Notes under the pieces: generated by a model | Seen by the model: the letters and a program-made list of their open reading frames with translations, nothing else | Databases searched by the model: none | Told to the model about the DNA's origin: nothing | Program-made: the position numbers and the translations under genes | Origin: Crystallibacter permensis | GTDB taxonomy: Bacteria; Actinomycetota; Actinomycetes; Actinomycetales; Micrococcaceae | Direction of reading: 5' to 3' | DNA length: 64,000 bases | Assembly (NCBI RefSeq): GCF_025960875.1 | Contig: NZ_JAODLR010000006.1 | Span: 62,001 to 126,000, forward strand | Shown here: positions 36,518 to 47,430 of the stretch, in pieces | Layout of the letters: each line of letters begins with the position of its first letter | How positions within the stretch are numbered: the stretch's first letter is position 1

Positions 36518-36525
36518 AGAACAAG

Positions 36526-37257
36526 ATGCCCCCCAACAAGCACAGTCCCGCCCTTAGCAGCGGATCCGCCAGTGTCCAGGACTACGTCAAGGTGATCTAC
36601 TCCTTCACCGAGTGGCAGGACGAACCCATCAGCTCGTCCCAGCTGGCCAACAGGCTGGGCGTCGCCAACTCCTCGGTGTCGGAGATGGTGCGCAAGCTCG
36701 TCGAGCTTGGCCTGGCCATCCACGAGCCGTACAGCGCAGTGGAGCTGAGCGACGAGGGCCGCCGGCTTGCTCTGGCCATGGTCCGCCGGCACCGGCTGCT
36801 GGAGACTTTCCTGGTCCAGGAACTCGACTATGCCTGGGACGAGGTCCACGACGAGGCCGAACTGCTCGAGCACACCGTTTCGGACACGTTCATCGAGCGG
36901 CTATCAGCCAAACTCGGCTATCCCCACCGTGACCCGCACGGCGATCCGATTCCGGATGCACACGGCGCCGTGGACATCCCGCAGGCGCACCAGCTGGCGA
37001 TTTTGGATGCTGGCCATACGGGCCGGATCACCCGCATCAGCGACTCGAACCCAGCACTCCTGAGGTTCCTCAGCGCCGAGGACATCGGCCTGGATGACCA
37101 TGTGGAGGTCATCGGCCGGAAGCCGTTCGGCGGCCCCGTGGCAGTCCGCGTCGGCACCGCCGGGCGGGACCGGGAGCTGGATCTGGGCGACGAGGCCGCA
37201 TCGGCACTATGGGTTTTCAGCGACAAACCGCACGCTGGCTGCGCCCTCGCCACATGA
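36526..37257 (+). CDS. mntR: DtxR-family metal-dependent regulator (MntR)
   Basis: A 243-residue DtxR/MntR-family repressor: winged helix (SSSQLANRLGVANSSVSEMV), metal-binding and dimer domain (RRHRLLETFLVQELDYAWDE, VHDEAELLEHTVSD), and a C-terminal SH3-like (FeoA-type) domain. It is the fourth gene of the mntABC operon, so manganese is the likely corepressor, and the palindrome at 33934-33949 its likely operator. ATG 36526 gives MPPNKHSPALSSG. The end overlaps crcB by 4 bp (ATGA). Confidence 0.88.
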   Translation: MPPNKHSPALSSGSASVQDYVKVIYSFTEWQDEPISSSQLANRLGVANSSVSEMVRKLVELGLAIHEPYSAVELSDEGRRLALAMVRRHRLLETFLVQELDYAWDEVHDEAELLEHTVSDTFIERLSAKLGYPHRDPHGDPIPDAHGAVDIPQAHQLAILDAGHTGRITRISDSNPALLRFLSAEDIGLDDHVEVIGRKPFGGPVAVRVGTAGRDRELDLGDEAASALWVFSDKPHAGCALAT

Positions 37258-37718
37258 GAACGACGCCGGGGGCGCACCTCGAGCGGTCGGGGAAACCTCC
37301 GGTGCCGCCCGCCACCGCATGGATGGCCGTGGCTGTCGGCGGACTGCTCGGCACCGAGGCGCGCTACGGCCTGGGACTGGTCTTTCCCGAAGACGGCGGC
37401 GGTGTCCCCTGGACCACCCTGGCCATCAATATCGCGGGCAGCCTCCTGCTGGGGCTGCTCACCGCCTTCTGGGCGGAACGGGCGGCCGCTCCGTCCTGGC
37501 TCCAAGCCGGCCTCGGCCCCGGGCTGCTCGGCTCCTTCACCACCTTTTCGGCAGTGGTCATCGCCATCGACCAACTCGCCGCTGCGGGCAGTCACCATGT
37601 GTGGCTGGTGTATCTGGGCCTGTCCCTCGCCGCCGGGCTCGCCGCAGCCGTCGCCGGTTTGGCGCTCGGCCACGTGCTCGGCAGGCGCGCGGCCGGGTTA
37701 GCGGGTGGACAATCGTGA
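37254..37718 (+). CDS. crcB: fluoride channel subunit CrcB/FluC (first of a pair)
   Basis: A 154-residue, four-helix Fluc protein. Marks are VGGLLGTEARYGL (the usual GGxxGAxxRY), TLAINIAGSLLLGLL (Asn in helix 2) and GSFTTFSAVV (the TFSTF-like fluoride/Na+ site). Gram-positive bacteria often carry two crcB genes that form a heterodimer; the second follows with a 4-bp overlap. The start ATG 37254 overlaps the mntR stop. Confidence 0.88.
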   Translation: MRTTPGAHLERSGKPPVPPATAWMAVAVGGLLGTEARYGLGLVFPEDGGGVPWTTLAINIAGSLLLGLLTAFWAERAAAPSWLQAGLGPGLLGSFTTFSAVVIAIDQLAAAGSHHVWLVYLGLSLAAGLAAAVAGLALGHVLGRRAAGLAGGQS

Positions 37719-38101
37719 CGGCTTTGGCCGCGCTGCTGGTAGGTGTCTTCGGCATGGCAGGGGCGCTGGCAAGATTCGCCGCTGATACCCTGTTCAGCCG
37801 TGCCGCGGCCTCCGGGACCGCGCGTACAGCCTGGCCCTGGTCCACCTTGCTGGTCAACGTGGTCGGCTCGTTCATCATCGGGCTGGTCTGTTCAGTGACC
37901 GCACAGAGTTCGCTGGCGGAGCCATGGAGTACTTCGGTGGCGACGGGACTGGCCGGAGGCCTCACCACGTTCAGCTCCTGGACGGTTTCCACCGTAAGAC
38001 TGTGGGCCGAACGGCGGCCGGTTGCCGCCGTCGTCAATCTTGCTGCCAACCTGTCCCTGGGTCTGGGAGCGGCGGCGCTGGGACTGCTGCTGTTCAGGTG
38101 A
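37715..38101 (+). CDS. crcB: fluoride channel subunit CrcB/FluC (second of a pair)
   Basis: A 128-residue Fluc protein starting at GTG 37715 in a 4-bp overlap (GTGA) with the first subunit. Marks: GMAGALARFAADTLF, TLLVNVVGSFIIGLV, GGLTTFSSWTV. Four helices fill almost the whole length. With its partner it should form the dual-topology fluoride exporter. No fluoride riboswitch was seen upstream; expression is probably driven by the mnt operon or an internal promoter. Confidence 0.88.
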   Translation: MTALAALLVGVFGMAGALARFAADTLFSRAAASGTARTAWPWSTLLVNVVGSFIIGLVCSVTAQSSLAEPWSTSVATGLAGGLTTFSSWTVSTVRLWAERRPVAAVVNLAANLSLGLGAAALGLLLFR

Positions 38102-38175
38102 GAAGGCTGTCATCAGCACACTGATAATTTGGGTAAGCTCAAGTTTGTCCGCTTCAGGCTAGGGAAGGGCGCTCT

Positions 38176-39273
38176 ATGGCAACGCTGGGAATTGAGGAAG
38201 AGTACCTGCTGCTCAATCCGGCCACGGGACTGCCCGAGGCAGTTGCAGACAAGGTGGCCCAGAACCTGGAGTCCCTGCAGGTGGCCCGCGGGGACATCCA
38301 GCGGGAGCTGCTCAATTGCCAGATCGAGACCGCCACGGCCGTCTGCTCAACGCTGACTGAGGCCGAAGAATCGCTGCTGAACTTCCGCCGCCAGCTGGAC
38401 ACCGCAGCGCGGAAGGCGGGCGTCCGCGCCGCGGCCACCGGCACTGCTGCACGGATCCGCGAAGACTACCCGGAGGTGACAGACAAGCGGCGCTACCATG
38501 ACCTCAAGGCCAGTGCCAAGGGGATTGTCGCGGACCAGTTCGTCAACGGCCAGCACGTCCATGTCTCCGTCCCCGACAAGGAGTCGGGGGTGCAGGCTCT
38601 GAACCGGATCCGGCCCTGGCTGCCCGTCATCGTGGCACTGAGCGCGAATTCCCCGTTCTGGCTGGACCGCGACAGCGGGTTCGCCAGCTGGCGGATTGTG
38701 CACTACCGCCGTTGGCCGGTCCAGGGCTGTCCGCCGCTGTTCGCTGATGCCGCCGATTACGAGCGGCGGATCCAGCGGCTGGTGGACACCGGGGTGGTTA
38801 TCGATCGCGGCGTACTCACCTGGCTGGCGCGCCTTTCCGACCGCTACCCCACTTTGGAAGTGAGGGCGGCCGACGTGCAGCTGGAGGCCCAGGACGCAGT
38901 CCTCATCGCCGCCCTGATCCGTGGTCTGGTGGTCACGGCCCTCGCCGAAGCGCAGGCCGGCAAGGACTTTCCCGACCTCGACGCCGAACTCCTCGATGCG
39001 GCTGTCTGGCAAGCCGGACGGCAAGGGCTGGCCGATAAGCTGATCGACCCATTTTCCGGACTCCTCCTGCCCGCACGCGATGTGGTCAACCTGCTGGTTC
39101 GGCGCATCCGGCCTGCCCTTGAGGAAGCCGGCGACGCTGAGTGGGTGGACGCTTCCCTGGAGCGTTTATGGACCGACGGCATCGGGGCCGAACGCCAACG
39201 GCGGGTCATGGCCGCTGGCGGAATGCCGGCGCTGATGGACCTCTACGCTGATTCGTTGACCGCCGAGGCCTGA
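38176..39273 (+). CDS. YbdK-type carboxylate-amine ligase (glutamate-cysteine ligase 2 family)
   Basis: A 365-residue GCS2-family ligase. The N-terminus TLGIEEEYLLLNPATGLP is the family signature; NCQIETATAV, GQHVHVSV and FASWRIVHYRRW are active-site regions. E. coli YbdK has weak glutamate-cysteine ligase activity; in mycothiol-using Actinobacteria the real product is unknown. ATG 38176 follows AGGGAAGGGCG. It lies 74 bp after crcB. A broken N-terminus of a related gene lies at 63405. Confidence 0.85.
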   Translation: MATLGIEEEYLLLNPATGLPEAVADKVAQNLESLQVARGDIQRELLNCQIETATAVCSTLTEAEESLLNFRRQLDTAARKAGVRAAATGTAARIREDYPEVTDKRRYHDLKASAKGIVADQFVNGQHVHVSVPDKESGVQALNRIRPWLPVIVALSANSPFWLDRDSGFASWRIVHYRRWPVQGCPPLFADAADYERRIQRLVDTGVVIDRGVLTWLARLSDRYPTLEVRAADVQLEAQDAVLIAALIRGLVVTALAEAQAGKDFPDLDAELLDAAVWQAGRQGLADKLIDPFSGLLLPARDVVNLLVRRIRPALEEAGDAEWVDASLERLWTDGIGAERQRRVMAAGGMPALMDLYADSLTAEA

Positions 39274-39282
39274 ACGGCTGTG

Positions 39283-40032
39283 CTATCCGCGGCCCCCGCT
39301 CCGCCCTAACTGCTGCTCGCCATCCGATCCCTCCAAAAGCGAACTGATCAAGTCCGAAATGATAGCCGAGGGGGCAACACCGAATTCCTGGCGCAGCCTG
39401 ATCCGGAAGGATTGGTAGGCCCGCAGCGCTTCCGCATTGTTTCCCTCCGCCAGGTAGCACTGGAGCAGTAACCGCTGTGCACTCTCGCGTAGGGGCTCTA
39501 TGGTCGTCGCTGCGCGTGCCGCTTCCATCGCCGGATCGATCCTGCCCAGCAGCAGAAACTGCTTGGCCAGCCGTTCAAGCACCGACAACCGCAGTCGCTG
39601 CCACCTCTCCTGCTCGGAGATGACCCAGTCTTCGTACCAGCCCGGCAACAATTCGGCATCCTGCACCGCATGCAACAGGCTCTGCTGGAGGCCGGGATTG
39701 GCATGTTCCTCCAGGCGGGCTGCCTGCGCCCTGAGATCGCGGACGTCAACGCTGGCGTGCTCGTCCAAGTCCAGCGAATCCTGAGTCGATGACAGGAGCT
39801 GCGGTAATGTCCGATTAACGAGGAAAACACTCTCCCGAAGACTGCCCGCCGCCTGATGCTCGGAGCTGTCCGGCCACAGCAATCCGGCCAAAAAAGTACG
39901 GGACTGCCTGCCGTACAGCGCCAAGGCCGCAATAAGGCGCTGCTGGCGCAGTGCTACCTTCACAGGCGGACCCCCGCGATGCAGTTGCCAGCCCCCCACA
40001 AGCCGCAAATCCCAAGGTTGATCGGTAGCCAT
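39283..40032 (-). CDS. SARP/AfsR-type transcriptional activator (BTAD domain)
   Basis: A 249-residue regulator with an OmpR-like winged helix at the N-terminus (QRLIAALALYGRQSRTFLAG, LRESVFLVNR) and a bacterial transcriptional activator domain of TPR-like helices (QERWQRLRLSVLERLAKQF, IEPLRESAQRLLLQCYLAEG, YQSFRIRLRQEFGVAPSA). SARPs activate secondary metabolism or accessory genes. ATG 40032 (MATDQPWDLRL) gives the normal family start; the frame is open to 40107. It marks the left border of the decayed region, next to remnants of biosynthetic genes. Confidence 0.83.
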   Translation of the reverse strand: MATDQPWDLRLVGGWQLHRGGPPVKVALRQQRLIAALALYGRQSRTFLAGLLWPDSSEHQAAGSLRESVFLVNRTLPQLLSSTQDSLDLDEHASVDVRDLRAQAARLEEHANPGLQQSLLHAVQDAELLPGWYEDWVISEQERWQRLRLSVLERLAKQFLLLGRIDPAMEAARAATTIEPLRESAQRLLLQCYLAEGNNAEALRAYQSFRIRLRQEFGVAPSAIISDLISSLLEGSDGEQQLGRSGGRG

Positions 40033-40277
40033 ATCGCAGTGATCCCCACAGTCCACTCCCCACAGAGCCAGCCGGACCCTCCGGCCGGCTCCCCTCGCGG
40101 GCCCCACCGCTTGGAGTCTTCAGGATCGCTAATGCGCGCGGCAGTGTCAATGAATTGTGCAATCGGTTTCAGGAAAGCCCAAGGTTCTACCCCGGGAACG
40201 GCGGCGTTTCGTTAGTGCGGCAGTAACGAAAGATCGCAGCCGCTGCACTCAACTGAAGCTGTCACCCAGGAGGCGTC

Positions 40278-40985
40278 ATGGAACGACAACCGGCCCACGG
40301 CAAGGCCTATATCGTCGGCTACGGCCCGCTGCGGCTTCGCACGGTCCTGAACCGCGGGGAAATACCCCTTGTGGCTGGTTTCCACGGCAAGGGACTGAAG
40401 TCCAAGGAAACTACGACCTGGGGCCCAGGCGGTTCCGACCTCACCGCCATTGTGCTGGCCGCCGCCCTCGGCGCCAGCGTGTGCGAGATCTACACGGACG
40501 TCGACGGCGTGTACAGCGCCGGCCTCCGGTACGAAAACAGCACGGCCAGTATCCGGTGGAATCGGTTCCGGAAATTCCGGGCAAGGCCGCCCAGATCATC
40601 GCCGCCCAGTCTGCCGTTGGCGCCAGCGCCGACATGGTTGCCCAGAGTATCGTGGCCGTACCGGCTGCACGGATATGTCCCTGGCGCTGCCGGCGGCCGA
40701 GGCGACGGCAGCGTGCAAAGCCCTCCCAAGCAGCAAGACAGACCATAGGCTTCAGCCCCCTGCACTGGAACGAGCGTATGGGCATGCTCTCCCCCACCGG
40801 CTCTGGGATGCGGCTCGGCCCGGAAATTTCCTACCGGTTCTTCAGAGCACTGACGGAGGCGGGTATCCCCATCAGCCTCACTTCCACCTCTGACTTCAAA
40901 CTGAGCGTGCTGACACGCTCCGAACTGCTCGATGCTGCCGTCCTGGCCATCCGCAGGACATTCGGCTGGAAAATCCGTAGACGCG
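40278..40985 (+). pseudogene. decayed aspartate kinase (lysC-like)
   Basis: The first frame matches the aspartokinase core from the middle of the kinase domain: VLNRGEIPLVAGFHGKG, TTTWGPGGSDLTAI, GASVCEIYTDVDGVYSA. The segment that should follow is deleted, and the ACT domains appear in other frames: VPEIPGKAAQIIAAQSAVGA near 40570, TDMSLALPAAEATAACK near 40670, and MRLGPEISYRFFRALTEAG then SLTSTSDFKLSV near 40810-40920. So the gene has lost its N-terminus (about 150 residues), carries a deletion and at least two frameshifts. A good ribosome binding site (CCAGGAGGCGTC) before 40278 may still allow translation of the first fragment. Confidence 0.8.
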
Positions 40986-40999
40986 GCGCAACGACGCCC

Positions 41000-41165
41000 A
41001 GCTCGGATGTCATGGTCGGAGTGGGCGGTTTCGTGCACTACGGCGTGACCATGCAGGACGGTTCCGTATTGGATGCCGACGCGTTCCTCATGAAGAGCAG
41101 CGAGGTTCCTGCCGGGGCCGCTACAGCGGCAACCCTGCCCGGGAAATCGAGATTCCCCGCTGCCA
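41000..41165 (+). pseudogene. remnant of the C-terminus of a Pls/PosA-like (NRPS-type) protein
   Basis: The frame reads GGFVHYGVTMQDGSVLDADA then FLMKSSEVPAGA, a left-handed hexapeptide-repeat tail like that ending Pls/PosA-family NRPS-like enzymes. A one-base shift at about 41117 is needed to continue it into GRYSGNPAREIEIP, the expected next motif. Nothing else of that large enzyme is present. It is fused directly behind the aspartokinase wreck, which suggests deletion between two genes. Confidence 0.6.
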
Positions 41166-41264
41166 CCGGCGTATCGTGATCGCTCTGGAACCGGCCTTAC
41201 CGGGGTCAGCGTGTTCCGCGGCTTGTTTCGAATCGGCGCCAGTGGCGGCGTTGGCCTATTGTTG

Positions 41265-41642
41265 ATGACGATGATTACCAGACGAGATGCAGCCCTGGCC
41301 CTTGACATTCCGCTTGAGATGGCGCGGCGGCACGGTATACCTTCGCGGCTTACCGAAGAGGACCTCGCCGAGATTGTGGCAAATCCGCCACAGTGGCTGC
41401 TACAGTCCCGCGCCAACCGCACAGGCAAGCGACCGGTATGGGTCGAATTGCGGTGCTGTGTCTGCGGCTTTTCGGAGGCAGCACGGCCAAAGAAGTGGTG
41501 GCCTGAGTTCACTTATGTCATCTGCGAATTCCATGATCCAATAGAGTTGCCCGAACTCGGGCCCGGCATGCGCCGGAGCGAATTCGATGGTGTGGGCAGC
41601 CGCTTCATCGGCATAGTCGAGGATCCTGTAGAAGGTTCCTGA
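41265..41642 (+). CDS. conserved hypothetical protein with CxxC
   Basis: A protein of about 125 residues with coherent composition: DIPLEMARRHGIPSRLTEED, NPPQWLLQSRANRTGKRPVW, ELRCCVCGFSEAARPKKWW. The CCVC and a later Cys-His (ICEFHD) could bind a metal. The middle part looks like a known actinobacterial family with a 'DPPxWL' motif, but I cannot name it. Start is ATG 41265 or 41271; neither has a clear ribosome binding site, and the frame is open from 41211. A hairpin follows at 41683. Probably real, in a region of many remnants. Confidence 0.55.
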   Translation: MTMITRRDAALALDIPLEMARRHGIPSRLTEEDLAEIVANPPQWLLQSRANRTGKRPVWVELRCCVCGFSEAARPKKWWPEFTYVICEFHDPIELPELGPGMRRSEFDGVGSRFIGIVEDPVEGS

Positions 41643-41682
41643 CGCCGTTCGGATCAAGCGGCCAACATGCTTAAGCGACAAA

Positions 41683-41711
41683 CAGGCCGGAAGCGTTACG
41701 CCTCCGGCCTG
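41683..41711 (+). terminator. hairpin downstream of the hypothetical gene
   Basis: CAGGCCGGA pairs with TCCGGCCTG; three more pairs continue past one A-C mismatch to a TTA loop. No T-run follows, so the terminator role is only likely. Confidence 0.5.
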
Positions 41712-42010
41712 AATCTGATTCGTGGAGGTAACTGTCAGAAAGTCGGTGTCTTCCTTGTCGTTGTCTTCCATATCTCGTCATCATAAGAATGACTCAGGAT
41801 CTTCCGCTACAGATGGCACCACAGAACTTAAGACCCACGTTCTCCTTCGCTCAGCGGTTCCCACATTTGTCTGTCAGCTAAGGCAAGGACCCGTTCTTGC
41901 CACTCCCGAACCGATAACCTGCAAGGACAACGCAACGGTCAATTGTTCAAATGCGCGATCCTTCTTCGCACAATTATGGTGGTAGCAGGAAACTACTCAG
42001 GAAGAGCTCC

Positions 42011-42283
42011 ATGGCCGTCGACTATCCGCTGGAACAGCTCAGCCCCGCTTTCGGAGCCGGGGCTGACGGAGGTCGCGAAGCCACATACGACGGAAAGGTC
42101 ACTTGGTCAGCAACAACTGGCTTCGGGTCCGACTCCTGGCATGGATATGTCGTCATTCAAGCCAAGCAGCGCCAGGAAAACGACACGGCGCGCGTCTCGA
42201 AACGCCGCCTGGCTTCGCGCTCAAACCCACTCAAAACGGGCTGTGGCCTGAATTGCCGGATCCTGCCCTTGCCTGGCCCCTGA
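42011..42283 (+). pseudogene. N-terminal remnant of a restriction/NTPase-type accessory protein
   Basis: Starting at ATG 42011 behind AGGAAGAG, the frame reads VDYPLEQLSPAFGAGADGGR then EATYDGKV and WHGYVVIQAKQRQ. The GAGxDGGREA plus W.GY..QAK pattern recalls nuclease-like N-terminal domains of defence NTPases and restriction proteins. After about residue 60 similarity ends and the frame becomes Arg/Ser-rich nonsense. It is too short to work. Family assignment is from memory of the pattern and uncertain. Confidence 0.35.
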
Positions 42284-42772
42284 CAACTGAAGCCTTGAAG
42301 GATCCTGAAGCGAACTCGACCTTTGAGCTCCTCTGCGGAAACCTTGGGCCGGATGAATGGCAGGCTACGGCGTTCCTCGCACGGGCCCTCTGGCCGTCCC
42401 TCACACGCCGTCCGGTAGGGGAAATACTGCAAGAGTTTTCCTAACTCTGCTGTCGTAAACGTTGTCCGGTCAGGGCGGAAGCCCAGCTGCTGAGGCCAGA
42501 TAAAGCGCAATGCCCGTCTGCAGCAGGAGTCGGCAGGCTTCTCGGCACGCCAGCACGGGCCGCACCGGACGAGTGCCGGCCCGGCTTCGATTTCAGAGCT
42601 GGACGCGCCGGAGGGGCTGGTTCGGTGACAAGGGAGCGTTGGAGTTTGGCTGCACTGCGACCCTTAAGGAAAGGGCTTCGATCGCGCGCCTGCGCACTCA
42701 CCGTATCGACTGACACCAATAGTCCGGTGAATCCACACGGTGGCCTGGATGGCCGCCGAAGGGACTTTACCC
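42284..42772 (+). other. intergenic stretch with an unidentified coding remnant
   Basis: About 490 bp without a whole gene. A frame in the + direction ending at 42444 reads protein-like from about 42205 (DPEANSTFELLCGNLGPDEW, then QATAFLARALWPSLTRR) and may be the tail of a lost gene; I cannot identify it. Nothing recognisable between 42445 and 42772. Confidence 0.3.
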
Positions 42773-42870
42773 CGTGAGATGACTCACAAGGCTGCAACCT
42801 AGACGCAACCTTCCCGTCCCTAGGCTAAGGACAACGGCCATCGCCCGCTCACAACAAGAGTGAACGATGC
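42773..42870 (+). repeat. 98-bp repeat, copy A (promoter region)
   Basis: From CGTGAGATGA to the ATG at 42868-42870 this copy matches 52721-52818 with roughly nine bases in ten identical, both on the + strand about 9.9 kb apart. Long identical blocks include TCCCTAGGCTAAGGACAACG and GAGTGAACGATG. It carries the TGCAACC-type promoter module (42793-42826). Behind the ATG the two copies differ completely; here only a 17-codon frame follows. Confidence 0.85.
42793..42826 (+). promoter_or_regulatory. C2-island promoter module, copy A
   Basis: TGCAACCTAGACGCAACC is a direct repeat of (T/C)GCAACC at 11-bp spacing; after 10 bases follows TAGGCT, a fair -10 hexamer. The same layout occurs upstream of the aldehyde dehydrogenase (50792-50825, minus) and at 52741-52774. 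It points towards adhP at 43156 but 330 bp away. Confidence 0.5.
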
Positions 42871-43155
42871 TCGTGCTTCGCACCGCAGACCACGACGGTC
42901 GGAGTGAGGTTCCACAATAGCGACACGGGCTAGAACGCTGACAGGTTATCCCTGGCTTGACGTTCCGTCCACCTCAATCGCCTACCCGGCCGATGAGGTG
43001 CCTCGGCAGCGGCTGTCCTCCGGCATCGGGCGTGAAACCCACCCATGATGCTGTGACCGACGGCTACTCAGCATCCAGCCCGGTTTCTTGCGTGCCGTTC
43101 CAATTCATGCCCGGCGCTCTCCGCTGCCGGCACTAACGACGAAGGAATATCGACA

Positions 43156-44175
43156 ATGACGACGATGCAAGCAGCAGTAGTAACCGAATTCGGCAAGGAT
43201 CTTCAGATCCAGGCCCTCCCCGTTCCCGTCCCCGGCCACGGGCAGGCCCTCGTCAAGGTACTCACCACAGGTGTTTGCCACACCGACCTGCACGCCGCCG
43301 AAGGGGACTGGCCGGTCAAGCCGACACCGCCGTTCATCCCCGGCCATGAGGGCGTCGGCGAGGTCGTTGCCCTCGGCGAGGGCGTCACAGACCTGGCCGT
43401 CGGTGACCTCGTGGGCAATGCGTGGCTCTGGTCCGCCTGCGGCGCCTGCCAGTACTGCCGCACCGGCTGGGAGACGCTGTGTGAAGCGCAGCAGAACGCC
43501 GGCTACAGTGTCGACGGTTCCTTCGGCGAATACATGCTGGTGGACAGCCGGTTCGCGGCCAGGATCCCGGCCGGCTCGGACCCCGTCGAAGTGGCCCCGG
43601 TGCTCTGCGCCGGAGTGACCGTCTACAAGGGACTGAAGATGACCGAGACCCGGCCCGGCCAATGGGTCACCATCTCGGGGATCGGCGGACTCGGGCACAT
43701 CGCCGTCCAGTACGCGGTGGCCATGGGCCTCCGCGTCGCCGCGGTAGACATCGCCGACGACAAGCTCGCCCTGGCTAAAAAACACGGAGCCGAGCTGACG
43801 GTCAATGCCCTGCACGAAGATCCCGCCGAAGTCATCCAGCGCGAAACCGGAGGTTGCCATGGAGTCCTGGTCACTGCTGTACACCCGTCAGCATTCGGGC
43901 AGGCGATCGGAATGGCCCGCCGCGGCGGCACCATCGTGTTCAACGGCCTGCCGCCGGGCGACTTCCCGGCACCCATCTTCGAGATTGTGCTCAAGGGCCT
44001 GACAGTCCGCGGTTCCATCGTGGGAACCCGGCAGGATCTCGAGGAAGCCCTGGACTTCTACGCCCAGGGCAAGATCCACCCGACAATCTCGACCCGGGAG
44101 CTGTCCGAAGTGAATGCTGTCCTCGACGAGATGAAGCACGCCAAGATCGACGGCCGCGTCGTTATCAAGTACTGA
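43156..44175 (+). CDS. adhP: zinc-dependent alcohol dehydrogenase AdhP
   Basis: A 339-residue medium-chain dehydrogenase of the AdhP/AdhA ethanol type. Catalytic zinc motifs: VCHTDLHAAEGDW and GHEGVGEV. Structural zinc: CGACQYCRTGWETLC. NAD-binding: GIGGLGHIAVQYA with Asp (VDIADDK) favouring NAD. It should oxidise ethanol to acetaldehyde. ATG 43156 follows GAAGGAA. It is 302 bp upstream of acs on the same strand; the gap 44176-44477 holds a GC-rich inverted repeat (GGCGGCGG/CCGCCGCC, 44193-44240) and no gene. Confidence 0.93.
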   Translation: MTTMQAAVVTEFGKDLQIQALPVPVPGHGQALVKVLTTGVCHTDLHAAEGDWPVKPTPPFIPGHEGVGEVVALGEGVTDLAVGDLVGNAWLWSACGACQYCRTGWETLCEAQQNAGYSVDGSFGEYMLVDSRFAARIPAGSDPVEVAPVLCAGVTVYKGLKMTETRPGQWVTISGIGGLGHIAVQYAVAMGLRVAAVDIADDKLALAKKHGAELTVNALHEDPAEVIQRETGGCHGVLVTAVHPSAFGQAIGMARRGGTIVFNGLPPGDFPAPIFEIVLKGLTVRGSIVGTRQDLEEALDFYAQGKIHPTISTRELSEVNAVLDEMKHAKIDGRVVIKY

Positions 44176-44477
44176 TCAGTCCCGCTGCCAGCGGCGGCGG
44201 AGTATCCCGGACAGCTTCGGTACCCCGCCGCCACAGGGCGCTGATGCCCAGCGAAGAAACCCAATAGTTCAAAGAACACCCAGGAGTCAGCCCGTGGGCG
44301 AGGTGCCGCAGACGGCGCCTCGCCGGCGGGAACTCTGGACGCCTTGCGGCTGCGAAGCCGTGCAATACGGCACCGGAACCGCCGACCAGACCCGCCAAGA
44401 GGCAGGAAGAACCAACCCGGGCCTATGACCGCGACGGCCGTCACCACAGAGCATCTTTAGAGGAAGAACAGTCATCC

Positions 44478-46502
<2,025 letters not shown>

Positions 46503-46543
46503 AGCATCTGCCCAATCCAGGACGACCTACACAGGAGGTAGTA

Positions 46544-46852
46544 GTGATCAAAAGACACGCTTCAGGTCCAGGAATGGTCTGCACGGGAGAGTGTGTTTGT
46601 CTGGCCGGAGCGGTCGTGGACGTCTATCTCCACGATGACTTTCACCGGCGGGGCACTGTCGAGGACGTCATGCCCGACTCTTCCGGCCTGTGGATCACCG
46701 GCCAGGGTCCTTGTTCCCGCGAGTTCGTCGACAAGGCGAGCGGATATACCGTGCGGACCGAACACTCGACACTGCTGAATCCTGCCGCTACGGCAGCGCC
46801 CGGAATGAAAGATCAGGAGATGTCCCAGACTGCCTTCGCCGCTTCAGCATGA
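46544..46852 (+). CDS. small unknown protein, family A (downstream of acs)
   Basis: A 102-residue protein starting at GTG 46544 with AGGAGG at 5 bp, 41 bp after acs, so likely in its operon. The core (residues 16-70: AGAVVDVYLHDDFHRRGTVE, GLWITG, SGYTVRT) looks like a small beta-barrel. It aligns with the product of 47851-48057 (LTGRQVQVHKNGRTIRTGYV, then EEAQGYTAL): shared L-x-G, V-x-V, R-x-G-x-V, G-x-L-x-I and GYT. So the two are paralogues within one island. I do not recognise the family. The N-terminus has two cysteines (CTGEC). Confidence 0.6.
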   Translation: MIKRHASGPGMVCTGECVCLAGAVVDVYLHDDFHRRGTVEDVMPDSSGLWITGQGPCSREFVDKASGYTVRTEHSTLLNPAATAAPGMKDQEMSQTAFAASA

Positions 46853-47039
46853 GGCCAGCTTGCAGGAACACCGGCAGGTTCTGTTCGCTTTTCGAGCGGG
46901 TGGGCGCCCCCGGCAGCCGTTCGTGGAAGCTGCGCGCCGACCTCGACCTTCTGTGGGTGTCGTCAAGCGTCCGGCGGTCAGGTGCGAGCGTGTTCGGACA
47001 ATCCCTCGCTTTGGCCCGTCGCCCGATGTAAGTCTGCCG

Positions 47040-47233
47040 CTACGCGCGCCGTTCGTGTGTTTGCCCGTAGGGGACATCGCCGCTGACGGCGACGGTATAG
47101 CTGGTGTAGCCGTGTTGGGTGACCAGGGTGCCGTGTGCCGTGGCGGCGTTCCGTCATGGCGTGTTCGCGGGCGGTTTCCACGGCAGTGTTCAGGTCGTTT
47201 TCGACGGTGTTCGGGTCGTGGGCGCTTGATCAT
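47040..47233 (-). pseudogene. frameshifted copy of small protein family B
   Basis: An ATG at 47233 with a perfect AAGGAGG site begins a frame broken by two shifts. Read across them it gives NDLNTAVETAREHAMTERRH then GTLVTQHGYTSYTVAVSGDV and PYGQTHER-stop. This aligns with the intact family B protein at 47627-47854 (ITTAVNRMIECALRQRAHG, ILVTRLGDGHFVVSLSDSV, PFGYTEQFD). Between 47234 and 47430 nothing else is recognisable. Confidence 0.6.
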
Positions 47234-47430
47234 CGTGGCCTCCTTCTCGATGGGATGTGCCTGGCCTCTCGGCGGGCACAGGCTTTTAGAGGACGGGCAG
47301 GCCCGGAGGGGCGGAAAGCGGTGGTTTGAGGGGGTGCAGGCATGCAGGACGAAGTCCGAAAAAGTCGGCTGTTTGGTGACGCGCGGCTGCCGCGGCACCC
47401 ATGGATCAGGCCGGAATTGGACGGCAACGG

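Noticed and set aside
37200-38175. Fluoride riboswitch for the crcB pair
   Set aside because: The genes start in overlap with mntR and no crcB-motif aptamer is visible upstream.
42868-42921. 17-codon frame MLVLRTADHDGRSEVPQ behind repeat copy A
   Set aside because: It uses the duplicated ATG, but the peptide has no resemblance to anything and is too short to support as a gene.
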